A stretch of 64,000 bases of DNA, from the NCBI RefSeq assembly GCF_003583405.1, contig NZ_QXEC01000003.1:186001-250000 (forward strand), given 5' to 3'. Positions 1 to 8,159 of this stretch are shown piece by piece. The notes under the pieces are model-generated. The model saw nothing but the letters and a program-made list of their open reading frames with translations. It searched no databases and was not told where the DNA came from. A program made the position numbers and the translations under genes. How positions within the stretch are numbered: position 1 is the stretch's first letter; each line of letters begins with the position of its first letter. Source of the stretch: Micromonospora radicis. Lineage in GTDB: Bacteria > Actinomycetota > Actinomycetes > Mycobacteriales > Micromonosporaceae.

Positions 1-290
1 CAGTTCGTGGTGGTGGGTGCACTCGGCGCCGGTGGCCGGGCGGGCGCGCCTCGACGCCGTATGCGTGCCCGGCCGCCCCGGGCGCCGTGCCACCAAGGTT
101 CACCCGCGCCGGGCCTGGGCAGAAGACGCGACTGAGCGCGCCACTGCCCTGCGCGAACGGGTATGGCGCAGGGCGTCGACCGGTGTTCCGGTAGCTGCCC
201 GCCCTGACCGTCCGAGCGCCCGTTGGCGGCTTGTCCTGAGCGGTACAGCGCCAAGAATGGCCAGGGACGGCAGAACCGGGAGGCGGTGGC
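1..290. other. gene-less left edge
   Basis: No convincing coding frame lies here; the open frames lack recognisable protein features. It ends with a GGGAGG ribosome binding site just before the decarboxylase gene, so it probably holds the promoter of that gene. No clear hairpin or dyad was found. Confidence 0.5.
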
Positions 291-1583
291 ATGGCAGACG
301 ACGTCGGCGTGCAGGGAGTGCGGTACGAGGAACTCGCGGCGCGGTACGGCACCCCGCTGTACGTGTACGACTCGGCGGTGCTGGGTGCCCAGTTCAGCCG
401 GCTGCGGGCGGCGCTGGACCCCCGACTGGACTTCTTCTTCTCCCTGAAGGCAAACCCCAATGTGGCGATCTGTGCCCGGCTCGCCGGCCTCGGCGCGCAC
501 GCCGAGGTCTCGTCCCTCACCGAGCTGCTCACCGCCCGCCGGGCCGGGGTACGCCCGGAGAACATCATCTTCCTCGGCCCGGGTAAGAGCGCCGAGGAGT
601 TGCAGGCCTGCCTGGCCCAGCGGATCCACGCGATCGTCTGCGAGTCCCTGGGTGAGCTGCGGCTCATCGACAGTCTGGCCCGGGCGGCGGGCACGATCGC
701 TCCGGTGGTGCTACGGGTCAATCCGAACTTCAGCGTCAAGGGTTCGGGCCTGACGATGGGCGGGCGGCCCCGGCAGTTCGGCATCGACGAGGACGAGCTG
801 ATGCGGCAGAGCGGGCTGAGCAGCCGCTATCCCGGTGTCCGGCTGATGGGCGTGCACGTCTACATGGGAACCCGCATCCTCGACCCGGGGGTGGTCGCGG
901 ACAACAGCCGGCGCATCTTCGAGCTGGCCGAGCGGCTCTCCGCGCGGCTCGACTTCCCGCTGGAACTGGTCGACGTCGGCGGCGGTCTGGGGGTCGCGTA
1001 CTTCGACAACGAACAGGACCTCGACGTCGACACCCTCGCCGGGCTGCTCAACCCGGTGCTCGGCGAGTTCCGGGCCCGGCACCCCGGTACCCGGTTGGTG
1101 ATGGAACTGGGGCGTTACCTGACCGCACCGAGCGGCATCTACGTGGTCCGGGTCCGCTATCTCAAGAGTTCGCTCGGTCAACGGTTCGCGGTCACCGACG
1201 GCGGCACCCACCACCACATGGCGGCGGTCGGCATCGGCTCCTACGTCAAGCGCAACTTCCCGATCCGGTTGCTGGGCGCGGCCACCGGAGCGGCGGAGCC
1301 GTGGCAGGTGACCGGGCCGCTGTGCACGCCCAACGACACGCTCGGCAAGAACGTCATGCTTCCGCCGCTGCGTACCGGCGATCTGCTCGGTGTGCTCCGG
1401 TCCGGAGCGTACGGGCCGACCGCCTCGCCGGTGCAGTTCCTCAGCCACGGCTACCCCGCGGAGGTGCTGGTCCACGATGGACGGCCCTTCCTGGTGCGGG
1501 AGCGCGACCGTCCCGAGGACATGATGCGCCGCCAGCACCTGCCGGGCGCGCTGCGGGCCCGACCGGCCGTGCCGGTGCGCTGA
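291..1583 (+). CDS. Type III PLP-dependent decarboxylase (DAP/ornithine decarboxylase fold, BtrK-like)
   Basis: 430 aa with the alanine-racemase-fold barrel of meso-DAP and ornithine decarboxylases. The PLP lysine is K53 in FSLKANPN, the glycine-rich phosphate-binding loop is VDVGGGLG near residue 230, and the catalytic Cys is C345 in GPLCTPND. Start chosen at the ATG preceded by GGGAGG. It is the first gene of a region holding an ACP, an ATP-grasp ligase and a PPTase in the opposite direction. In butirosin biosynthesis the same trio (BtrI, BtrJ, BtrK) makes a GABA thioester by decarboxylating a glutamyl-ACP, and BtrK has a similar length. I infer an ACP-bound amino acid substrate. The alternative is a free amino acid such as diaminopimelate or ornithine. 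Faces the PPTase gene convergently across a near-perfect palindrome. Confidence 0.8.
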   Translation: MADDVGVQGVRYEELAARYGTPLYVYDSAVLGAQFSRLRAALDPRLDFFFSLKANPNVAICARLAGLGAHAEVSSLTELLTARRAGVRPENIIFLGPGKSAEELQACLAQRIHAIVCESLGELRLIDSLARAAGTIAPVVLRVNPNFSVKGSGLTMGGRPRQFGIDEDELMRQSGLSSRYPGVRLMGVHVYMGTRILDPGVVADNSRRIFELAERLSARLDFPLELVDVGGGLGVAYFDNEQDLDVDTLAGLLNPVLGEFRARHPGTRLVMELGRYLTAPSGIYVVRVRYLKSSLGQRFAVTDGGTHHHMAAVGIGSYVKRNFPIRLLGAATGAAEPWQVTGPLCTPNDTLGKNVMLPPLRTGDLLGVLRSGAYGPTASPVQFLSHGYPAEVLVHDGRPFLVRERDRPEDMMRRQHLPGALRARPAVPVR

Positions 1584-1640
1584 CGGCGGGGTCGGCCGGT
1601 GATCGGCCTCGCCAGCGGGCGGCCGGTCACGGGCGGGCGT

Positions 1641-1669
1641 CGGCGGGTGACCCCCGGGGTCACCCGCCG
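1641..1669. terminator. Near-perfect palindrome between convergent genes
   Basis: Two 14-base arms (1641-1654 and 1656-1669), fully complementary around one central base, overlap the end of the PPTase gene and follow the decarboxylase stop by 57 bp. Position between convergent genes suggests a bidirectional terminator. There is no T tract, as is common in actinomycetes. Confidence 0.55.
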
Positions 1670-2406
1670 AACGTGTCGTCGTCTGGCGACGCGAGCACCG
1701 CGCCGGTCGGCACCCGGGCGAGGTCCACCGGGCGGCAGCGCCGGTACTCGATGTCGAACGGCTCGGTGCCGGCCAGCGCGACGCTGCCCCGGTAGCCGGG
1801 TGGCACCCGCAGGTCGCGTACCCGCCACGGGCCCGGGAGCCGTCCGCCGGACTGCTGCACGAGCAGCCCGTCGGGGCCCGCCACCGGCAGGTCGAGCCCG
1901 TTCAACAGGCGGTCCCCGGCGGCCTTGACGCACGCCTCCTTGCGGGTCCAGAGCGTCAGGTGCAGCGCGGTCCGCTCGGCCGGCGCGGCGGTGGCGACCA
2001 ACCGCGCCTCGGCCGGCGGGAAGTAGCGACGGGCGAACGCCTCGACCGGTCGACCGCGGCGGGCCTGTTCGACGTCGACGCCGACGTCGCGTTCGACGCT
2101 CACCGCCAGCAGCGCGCAGCGGCCGGAGTGCGAGATGTTGAAGCGCGGCCCGTCGTCGCCGAGCAGCGGCTTGCCCCACCGCCCGGTGCGCAGCGGCACC
2201 CGCGCGGGTGCTTCCCCCCGGTAGGCGCCGAGGATGACGCGCACCGATCCGTACACGGCCAGGAACCGGCGCCGCACGGCCGGGTCGGCGTAGCCGTCTC
2301 GGCGGGCCCGTTCGGCCGGGCTCAGCAGTTCGTCGAAGACCCGGGCCTGCGGCGCGGGCAGGTCCAGCCCGAGCCGCCAGACGTGCACCACGCCGGGTGC
2401 GCTCAC
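1660..2406 (-). CDS. Sfp-type 4'-phosphopantetheinyl transferase
   Basis: 248 aa. Converts apo-carrier protein to holo form by moving phosphopantetheine from CoA onto a Ser. Family motifs are visible: NISHSG near residue 90, the Mg-binding GVDVE near 112, and WTRKEACVKA near 155. Start is the GTG at 2406, which overlaps the stop of the upstream acyl-CoA dehydrogenase gene (GTGA), so the two are translationally coupled. The evident partner is the ACP encoded at 5169-5459 in the same operon. The last 25 residues are low-complexity and probably unstructured. Confidence 0.9.
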   Translation of the reverse strand: MSAPGVVHVWRLGLDLPAPQARVFDELLSPAERARRDGYADPAVRRRFLAVYGSVRVILGAYRGEAPARVPLRTGRWGKPLLGDDGPRFNISHSGRCALLAVSVERDVGVDVEQARRGRPVEAFARRYFPPAEARLVATAAPAERTALHLTLWTRKEACVKAAGDRLLNGLDLPVAGPDGLLVQQSGGRLPGPWRVRDLRVPPGYRGSVALAGTEPFDIEYRRCRPVDLARVPTGAVLASPDDDTFGG

Positions 2407-3599
2407 CGGCCACCCGTCGTCGCGGTGGGGCCGACGCCCGGGTACCCGTCGAAGGCGCCACGGTCGAGCGCGGCGGCCACCGCCAGCCGCTGCACGTTGC
2501 CGGTGCCCTCCATGTACTCCAGCGCCGTGGCGTCGCGCGCGAACTTGTCCAGCAGCGGCTGGTCCAGTCGGGCGCCCGGACCGAAGCTGCCCAGCGCCCA
2601 CCTCGTCACGCCGATGGCCAGCCGGGTGGCCCGCAGCTTCGCGGCCGAGGCGAGGTGCCCGCTGCCGCTGTCGGCGTCGACCGCCACGGCCGCCCGGCGG
2701 GTCAGCCGGCGTACCCCCTCGATCTCCCCCGCGACCCGGGCCAGCAGGTCGCGTTCGTCCGGGCGCAGCACGCGACGGTGTTCCCGGACGTGGTCGCAGG
2801 CGGCCTGCGCGAGGCCCACCGCCATCGCCGCCACCGTGGGGCGCAGCAGGTTGAACGTCCGCTGCCAACCCCAGCTGCCCCGGCGCATCGGTGAGAGGTG
2901 CCGCCCGAGCAGCTGCTCGGCGGTGATCGGCACCGCGTCGAGGTGCAGCGCGCCGAGTTGGGCGCCGCGCACCCCGAGGGTGGGCACGGCGGTGGCGGTG
3001 AAGCCGGCGGCGGTGGTGTCGACCAGCGCCGCGCCGAGGCCGAGGGGCCCGTCGCCGGTGCGGTGGAACACCACCCCCATGGACGCGCGCAGGGCGTTGC
3101 TGATGTAGCGCTTGCGCCCGGTCAGGTGCCACCCGCAACCGTCGGTCGACTCGGTGGCGCGGGTGCGCAGACCAGCGGCGTCGGTGCCGCCGTCGGGCTC
3201 GGTGAGGGCGAAGAAGGTCCAGGTGGGTCGCTCCAGGAGCCGACCGTAGAACCACTCCTGCTGGGCGCGGTCGCCGATGGCGGCGACCAGTACGCCGGAC
3301 ATCGACGCGCCGGGTAGCGCCAGCATCATGCCCAGGTCGCCGCGGGCGATCTCCTCGCAGAACACCACCCGTTCCAGCGCCGAGGTGAGCAGGAAGCGTT
3401 CACCCGCCAGGACCAGCGGCGAGGGGTTGAACGCGGCGGGGATCTGCAGGCGCGCCGCGTGGTGGAACGCGGTGGCGTCCCGCAGCCGCAGCACCACGTC
3501 GGGATCGCCGTCCAGGTCCAGGGCGTACGGGCGCAACTCGGCGGCCCAGCCACGGGCGTGCCGGCGCAGCAGCCGCAGCCGGTGGTCGAGCTGGGGCAC
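2403..3599 (-). CDS. Acyl-CoA/acyl-ACP dehydrogenase family protein
   Basis: 398 aa flavoprotein of the acyl-CoA dehydrogenase family. The middle flavin-binding strand region appears as FFALTEPDGGTDAAG near residue 132, and the C-terminal helical domain carries MEGTGNVQ near residue 365, where the usual catalytic base sits in a YEGT-type motif. Expected to introduce an alpha,beta double bond into a thioester. In this operon the likely substrate is an aminoacyl-ACP rather than acyl-CoA (inference from the neighbouring ACP). The stop overlaps the PPTase start. Upstream is a half-length protein resembling the C-terminal half of the same family. Confidence 0.8.
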   Translation of the reverse strand: MPQLDHRLRLLRRHARGWAAELRPYALDLDGDPDVVLRLRDATAFHHAARLQIPAAFNPSPLVLAGERFLLTSALERVVFCEEIARGDLGMMLALPGASMSGVLVAAIGDRAQQEWFYGRLLERPTWTFFALTEPDGGTDAAGLRTRATESTDGCGWHLTGRKRYISNALRASMGVVFHRTGDGPLGLGAALVDTTAAGFTATAVPTLGVRGAQLGALHLDAVPITAEQLLGRHLSPMRRGSWGWQRTFNLLRPTVAAMAVGLAQAACDHVREHRRVLRPDERDLLARVAGEIEGVRRLTRRAAVAVDADSGSGHLASAAKLRATRLAIGVTRWALGSFGPGARLDQPLLDKFARDATALEYMEGTGNVQRLAVAAALDRGAFDGYPGVGPTATTGGR

Positions 3600-3613
3600 G
3601 GGTGGTCACCTCC

Positions 3614-4294
3614 TCACGCCGGCATCCGCACGTCGCAGTGGGCCGGCAGGTAGACGTCGGCGAGCAGGTGGGACAGGTACACGGCCCGTCCGGGACCGTC
3701 CCCGGTGAAGCCGGCGGCGCCGAGTACCGGCAGTAGCGCGTGATCCGCGGCGGTCAACTGGTGGTGCGCCTGCACCAGGTCGGCGACAGAGTCGGCGTCC
3801 GGGTCCGCGTCGGTCAGCAACGCCTCGACGGTGAGCTGGTCGGTGACCGCCTCGGCGAGGGTGGCCTGCACCAGTTGCTGGCGCAGCAGGGGCCCATCCG
3901 CGGCCCGCCGCCCGGCGAGGTGGGTGCGGATCCGGTCCAGCAGCCCCGCCGAGCAGCCCAGCCGCAGCCAGGCCAGGCCGAGCAGCCAGGCCCGGTACGA
4001 CGCCCACCCGGGCCCGTCCGGACCGGGCAGTCCGCGGAAGGCCGCCAGGTCGGCGTCGCGCACCGGCGCCGGCAGGGCGACGGTGGTGGCGCCGTCGAGC
4101 CCCCGTAGCGGTGCCCCGCCGGGCCACACCCGCTCGGCGGCGCGGCCGACCGGGCCGGGTGCCAGTGCCTGCCCGGCCGGCCCGGCGACCAGTGCCCCCC
4201 CGGCGACCCGGTCGTAGAGGTCGGCGAGGGCGGCCTCGACACCGACCGACCGGGCGGCGTCGTACGGTCGGGTCCAGTGGGCCACGACGGTCAT
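3614..4294 (-). CDS. Half-length protein resembling an acyl-CoA dehydrogenase C-terminal domain
   Basis: 226 aa, almost all helical and Ala/Leu-rich. The stretch VLGAAGFTGDGPG near the C-terminus resembles the LGGxGF segment that closes acyl-CoA dehydrogenase helical domains. No N-terminal or FAD-binding part is visible, so it may be a regulatory or heteromeric partner of the full-length dehydrogenase encoded 14 bp downstream. The ATG at 4294 overlaps the stop of the upstream gene (ATGA), which supports both the start and translational coupling. Family assignment is tentative; it could be unrelated helical protein. Confidence 0.5.
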   Translation of the reverse strand: MTVVAHWTRPYDAARSVGVEAALADLYDRVAGGALVAGPAGQALAPGPVGRAAERVWPGGAPLRGLDGATTVALPAPVRDADLAAFRGLPGPDGPGWASYRAWLLGLAWLRLGCSAGLLDRIRTHLAGRRAADGPLLRQQLVQATLAEAVTDQLTVEALLTDADPDADSVADLVQAHHQLTAADHALLPVLGAAGFTGDGPGRAVYLSHLLADVYLPAHCDVRMPA

Positions 4295-5169
4295 CGCCTT
4301 CCTGCTGCCGGAACGTCGAGCAGGCAGGTGGCGAGCCGTTCCTGGTCGGCGTCGTGGTCGGCGACCAGGACCCGCGCGCCGTCGACCTGCCACCGCGGCA
4401 GCCGGGTGGCCACCTCCTGCCACACTCCGGTGACCGGTTGCCCGGGCGGCGCCGACAGCACCAGCGTGTCGTCGGGCACCGGGGGCAGCCGCCCGGCCAG
4501 GCCCGCCCCCGTCACGAGTACCTGCGGTTTCTGTTCGGCCAGCACCTCGGTGAGGGCCGCCTCCGGCGTGCGGGACACGGTCGGCACACTTGTCGGCGGG
4601 TACAGCCGGCCGCCGTCGGCCACGGGGTCGAACGCCAGCACCACGACCGCGTCGCGCGCGACGCGCAGCCGCTGCGGCACCGGCAGGTCGTGCAGCAACA
4701 CGGACTGGTCGACCGCGACGAGCAGCAGCCGGCCGGCGCCGTCGCGGCGGGCCCGGTTGGCCAGCACCTGTAGCGCCGTGAACGCGGTGACCAGGCCCTG
4801 GTCGAGTACGGCGAAGGCGAGCCCGGCGTCGGGCACCAGGTTGCTCAGGTGGCACATCGGGAAGCCCGGCTGCGAGTCGGGGGTGGCCGCGGCGAGGACG
4901 GCCAGGTCGAACCCGTCGGCGTACGGACGCAGCCGGGGCAGGACCGCGGTGAGCATGTCGGTGAAGGAGTTGCGTCGCCCCTCGAACGCGCCGGACGGGC
5001 AGGTCGTGCCGTAGGAACGCATCAGGTCCGGGTAGTAGATGTGGTCGTCGTTGCCGAACGGCCCACCGGGACCGAACACCTGGTGCACCGCCCGGGCGAG
5101 GCCGAGCGGCGCGGCGTGCCCCACCGGGGTGCCGGTCTGCGACCGACGCCCCGGCGCGGTGACGTACAT
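4291..5169 (-). CDS. KAS III-like (thiolase-fold) protein lacking the active-site Cys
   Basis: 292 aa, shorter than the usual ~320-340. The segment DLAVLAAATPDSQP near residue 88 and the following LVPDAGLAFAV match the strand-loop pattern before the nucleophile in KAS III enzymes. Where they have ACSG, this protein reads LDQG, so no Cys nucleophile is present, and the HNxNxR and GNxS motifs are not recognisable. It is probably a non-catalytic partner, in the manner of a chain-length factor, for the intact KAS III encoded at 6990-7925. The ATG overlaps the ACP stop codon. The last third (rich in short strands) is poorly conserved in my reading. Confidence 0.55.
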   Translation of the reverse strand: MYVTAPGRRSQTGTPVGHAAPLGLARAVHQVFGPGGPFGNDDHIYYPDLMRSYGTTCPSGAFEGRRNSFTDMLTAVLPRLRPYADGFDLAVLAAATPDSQPGFPMCHLSNLVPDAGLAFAVLDQGLVTAFTALQVLANRARRDGAGRLLLVAVDQSVLLHDLPVPQRLRVARDAVVVLAFDPVADGGRLYPPTSVPTVSRTPEAALTEVLAEQKPQVLVTGAGLAGRLPPVPDDTLVLSAPPGQPVTGVWQEVATRLPRWQVDGARVLVADHDADQERLATCLLDVPAAGRR

Positions 5170-5459
5170 CAGGCGTTCTCCTCGACCTGGCCGGCGACGT
5201 AGGCGACGAGCGCGCCGACGGTCTCGAAGTCGGTCGGTTCCAGGGTGTCGGTGTCGAACTCGACGTCCAGCTCCGCCTCCAGTTGGATGAGCAGCTCCAG
5301 CACGCTGGTGGAGTCGAAGGAGAGGTCCTCGAAGAGCCGTAGCTGGGTGGAGATGCTCGCCGGGTCGCGGCTCAGCATCTGCCCGAGGGCACCGACCACC
5401 ACGTTGGTGATGTCACCGGCGGCAGCCTGCGGAGCAGCACCGATGGTCGCGTCGCTCAT
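5169..5459 (-). CDS. Acyl carrier protein
   Basis: 96 aa acidic helical protein. The phosphopantetheine attachment site is S50 in LSFDSTSVLELL, a DST variant of the common DSL motif. About 15 residues precede helix I as a disordered, Ala-rich extension. The carrier should hold the thioester intermediates of this operon: the ATP-grasp ligase upstream would load an amino acid, and the decarboxylase, dehydrogenase and KAS proteins would act on it. The PPTase at the end of the same operon should activate it. Its stop overlaps the start of the KAS-like gene, indicating coupled translation. Confidence 0.9.
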   Translation of the reverse strand: MSDATIGAAPQAAAGDITNVVVGALGQMLSRDPASISTQLRLFEDLSFDSTSVLELLIQLEAELDVEFDTDTLEPTDFETVGALVAYVAGQVEENA

Positions 5460-5579
5460 GTCGTCTCCCTGTCTGGTCGCGGTCCCCGCCGAGCGGACGG
5501 GACCGGTGGGGTGGGCCGATGCGGGGCGCGTCGGCCCGGGGTGCGGCGGGGTGATCGGCCGGCGCCGATCGGCTGGTGG

Positions 5580-6965
5580 CTAGGGTTGCGCGACGGTCGC
5601 GGAGCAGTTCCGCAGCCGTTCGGTGACCTCCCGGTCGAGGGCGGCGACCTGCTGGGCGGAGTCGGCGGCCACCACGCCGTAGAGCCGGCCGCCGAAGTCG
5701 GTGCCCGCACCGCTGGCGGCGTTCACGGTGGCGAAGTTGTTGATCACCAGGCCGGGTCGGTCCGGTCGGTCGGCGAGTACGCCGTCCAGCAGCGCCCGCA
5801 GCTCGCCGAAGGGCAGCGCTCTGGTCAGCCGCAGGGGGTACTGCCGGGCCAGCGCGACCGTGTCCGGGCCGAACCAGGTCCGCCGCAGCCGCTCCTGGTA
5901 GGTGGACATGTTGTTGCGCGCGTTGATCTCGATGATCGGGTAGAGCCGGCCGTCGGTGGTGGTCAGGGCGTCCACCCCGACCACCCCGAAGTACCCGTCG
6001 GCGGCCAGGCGGCGGCCGATCGCCGCGGCGGCGGAGCGTACCTGCCGGTGCTGCGGTTCCGTCAGGGGCGCCGGCATGCGATGCCCCTGGTGCACGCCGT
6101 CGCTGGTGATCGCCTCCTTGATCACGTCGAAGTGCACGGCACCGGCGCGGTCGACGGTCAGCTGGTAGTTGAGGTCGTGGCGCTTGGGCAGCCACTCCTC
6201 CATGACCAGGCCGACCCGGCCGGCGTCGCGGCGGGCCCGGCGGGCGATCAGCGCGTGCAGTTGCGCGAGTCGTCGGGTGTCGCGGACCACCATGATGCCC
6301 CGGCCGGAGACACCGAAGGCGTCCTTCAGGACGACCGGCCGTCCGGCGTCGAGCCAGTTGCCGGCGCGTCGGATCGCCTGGTCCAGCTCGTCGAGGTCGC
6401 GGCAGACCATGCCCTCCGGCTGCGGCAGCCCCACCTCGTCGGCGAGCAGCCGGCTGTAGATCTTGCTGTTGACCCGCTTGCAGACGGCGGCCGACGGTGC
6501 GGCCAGGGGCAGCCCGGTGAGTTCCGCCAGGCGTTCCTCGACCACCGACACGCCGTGCGGCCACAGTTGCGCGCCGGTGCCGACCAACCCGCCGAGCGCG
6601 GCGACCAGCCGCGGATCGGCCACGGCGTCCTCGCTCACCGTGCGCTGTGGCTGCCCGGTGGCGACGGTCAGGATCCGGGGCAGCGCCAGTCCCAGGCCGC
6701 CGAGGTAGCGCAGGTACTCCTCGTCGGGCGCGGCCTTGAGCACGACGTGGTCGTCCGGGCCGGCGAGCAGCAGCGCGCATTCGTCCATCCGGTTCACGAT
6801 GACCCGGCTGGCGGGCATCACGATCCCGGGCAGGCCCGCTTCGCCCTTCGCCCAGTGGTCCTCGACCTCGAAGTTGCCGAGCAGCACGAGGGGACGGTCG
6901 GCGGCGCCGGTCAGCGCGGTACGCAACAGCGCGAGGACATCACCGCTGAGTGTGTGCGTGTGCAC
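5580..6965 (-). CDS. ATP-grasp ligase, probably amino acid:ACP (BtrJ-like)
   Basis: 461 aa. ATP-grasp fold: KRVNSKIYSRLL begins the ATP-binding domain near residue 165, VVLKDAFGVSGRGI is the phosphate loop near 210, and YPIIEINARNNMST near 345 supplies the metal-binding Glu and Asn. It uses ATP to form an acyl phosphate and then an amide or thioester. With the ACP 120 bp downstream and a BtrK-like decarboxylase nearby, loading of glutamate or another amino acid onto the ACP is the best guess, with a peptide-forming role as the alternative. Start is the GTG at 6965 with GGAGAG upstream. Confidence 0.7.
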   Translation of the reverse strand: MHTHTLSGDVLALLRTALTGAADRPLVLLGNFEVEDHWAKGEAGLPGIVMPASRVIVNRMDECALLLAGPDDHVVLKAAPDEEYLRYLGGLGLALPRILTVATGQPQRTVSEDAVADPRLVAALGGLVGTGAQLWPHGVSVVEERLAELTGLPLAAPSAAVCKRVNSKIYSRLLADEVGLPQPEGMVCRDLDELDQAIRRAGNWLDAGRPVVLKDAFGVSGRGIMVVRDTRRLAQLHALIARRARRDAGRVGLVMEEWLPKRHDLNYQLTVDRAGAVHFDVIKEAITSDGVHQGHRMPAPLTEPQHRQVRSAAAAIGRRLAADGYFGVVGVDALTTTDGRLYPIIEINARNNMSTYQERLRRTWFGPDTVALARQYPLRLTRALPFGELRALLDGVLADRPDRPGLVINNFATVNAASGAGTDFGGRLYGVVAADSAQQVAALDREVTERLRNCSATVAQP

Positions 6966-6989
6966 GTGTCGCTCTCCAAGATCGGGGGT

Positions 6990-7925
6990 TCAGTGGACGA
7001 GGACCATGGCGGAGACGGTGGCGCCGAGCCCCACCGACGTCATCAGGTACGGGTCGCCGGGCGCCAGCCGGCCCTGTTCGCAGGCCAGCTGGTAGGCGGC
7101 GAAGGAGTCCGCCGCGAAGCAGTGCCCGGTGTGCGGGAGGTTGTCCAGGACCAGCCGCTCGGCGCTGCGGATGTTCAGCAGCCGGAGCACCCGCAGCCAG
7201 GACAACCGGTTGACGTTGTGCGGCAGGATCGTCCCGATCTGGTCGAGGTCCAGACCGGACTCCTCGACCGCGGCCCGCACCACCTCGGCGACCATGACCG
7301 GGTAGTCGTCCCGGAAGGCCGCCGCGTCCGGCTCCGACATCCACGGCCCGGCGGAGAACCGGCCGTAGGTGCCGGCCGCGTAGGAGAGCACCCGGTCCCG
7401 CCGGCCGTGCGCGCTGACCAGCACCGCCGAGCAGCCCTCCCCCATCACGCCGGTGCCGGAGATGACCTGGGCGGAGGCGGTGAAGGCCTTCTCTCCGGTG
7501 AGCACCAGCGCCAGTGCCGCGGGGTCGGGGTCGTCGGCCAGCAGGGTGCCCGCGAGGTCGACGGCGAGCAGGCCGGACGCGCAGGCGTGCTGGCTGACGG
7601 TGAACGTGGTGGCGTGGGCCAGGCCCAGCCGGCGGGCGGCCTCCCGTACCGGGTTGACCGGGTACGGCGCCACCACCGGCATGGTCCGGGCGTGCAGTAC
7701 GTAGCGGACCAGGTGCTCCCGGCCGGCCAGTTCGGCCAGCCCGGCGCCCCCGCTGACCAGCAGGTCGGCCAGGCTGCCCTGCGGGTCGAGTCGCACCTCG
7801 CGGAAGCCGTAGAACCGCTCGTGCATCCGGATCTGCGCCGCCGAGAACCCGTAGTCGGCCAGGCAGTCGCCCACCGGCACCCGATTCGGTGGCAGGTACG
7901 TGTGCACCGCCTCGATGGACGTCAC
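6990..7925 (-). CDS. Beta-ketoacyl-ACP synthase III family protein
   Basis: 311 aa thiolase-fold protein. The nucleophile is C115 in SQHACASG and the His appears in LPHNVNRLSW near residue 245. The third motif, usually GNxS, reads TGHCFAAD, so an Asn is replaced by His, as in some specialised KAS III enzymes of secondary metabolism. It should condense or transfer an acyl group from or to the ACP. It is the first gene of a leftward seven-gene operon (KAS III, ATP-grasp, ACP, KAS-like, helical protein, dehydrogenase, PPTase). Start is the GTG at 7925 with a GGAAGGGGGG ribosome binding site. Confidence 0.8.
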   Translation of the reverse strand: MTSIEAVHTYLPPNRVPVGDCLADYGFSAAQIRMHERFYGFREVRLDPQGSLADLLVSGGAGLAELAGREHLVRYVLHARTMPVVAPYPVNPVREAARRLGLAHATTFTVSQHACASGLLAVDLAGTLLADDPDPAALALVLTGEKAFTASAQVISGTGVMGEGCSAVLVSAHGRRDRVLSYAAGTYGRFSAGPWMSEPDAAAFRDDYPVMVAEVVRAAVEESGLDLDQIGTILPHNVNRLSWLRVLRLLNIRSAERLVLDNLPHTGHCFAADSFAAYQLACEQGRLAPGDPYLMTSVGLGATVSAMVLVH

Positions 7926-8159
7926 CTGACCCCCCTTCCGCCGATGCCGGCCCGTTCGAGGTAGCGGCGGCGCCGGGCCGGGACCGCCGTACGCCACTGA
8001 CCCTCCCGTGCACCGGGTGCACCGGAAAGCCGCCGACGGGCGCTCCAAACCCCTAGCCGGACGAGCATGCCCGCAAGCGGGGTTCCTGGGCGCGGTGATC
8101 GACGCGAAGACTGGCCTGGTCCGCCGACCGGGCCGACCAGGCCAGTGGGGAGAGTGTCC
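7926..8159. promoter_or_regulatory. Divergent promoter region
   Basis: 234 bp between the leftward KAS III operon and the rightward aldehyde dehydrogenase gene. It must hold both promoters, but no clear operator dyad or consensus box stands out. Confidence 0.45.

Noticed and set aside
711..1538. Long minus-strand frame opposite the decarboxylase
   Set aside because: Composition is that of an antisense shadow in high-GC DNA, and the plus-strand frame has clear enzyme motifs.
5511..7964. 817-codon plus-strand frame across the ATP-grasp and KAS III genes
   Set aside because: Low-complexity Gly/Gln/Val/His translation without domains; both minus-strand genes have good motifs and coupled starts.
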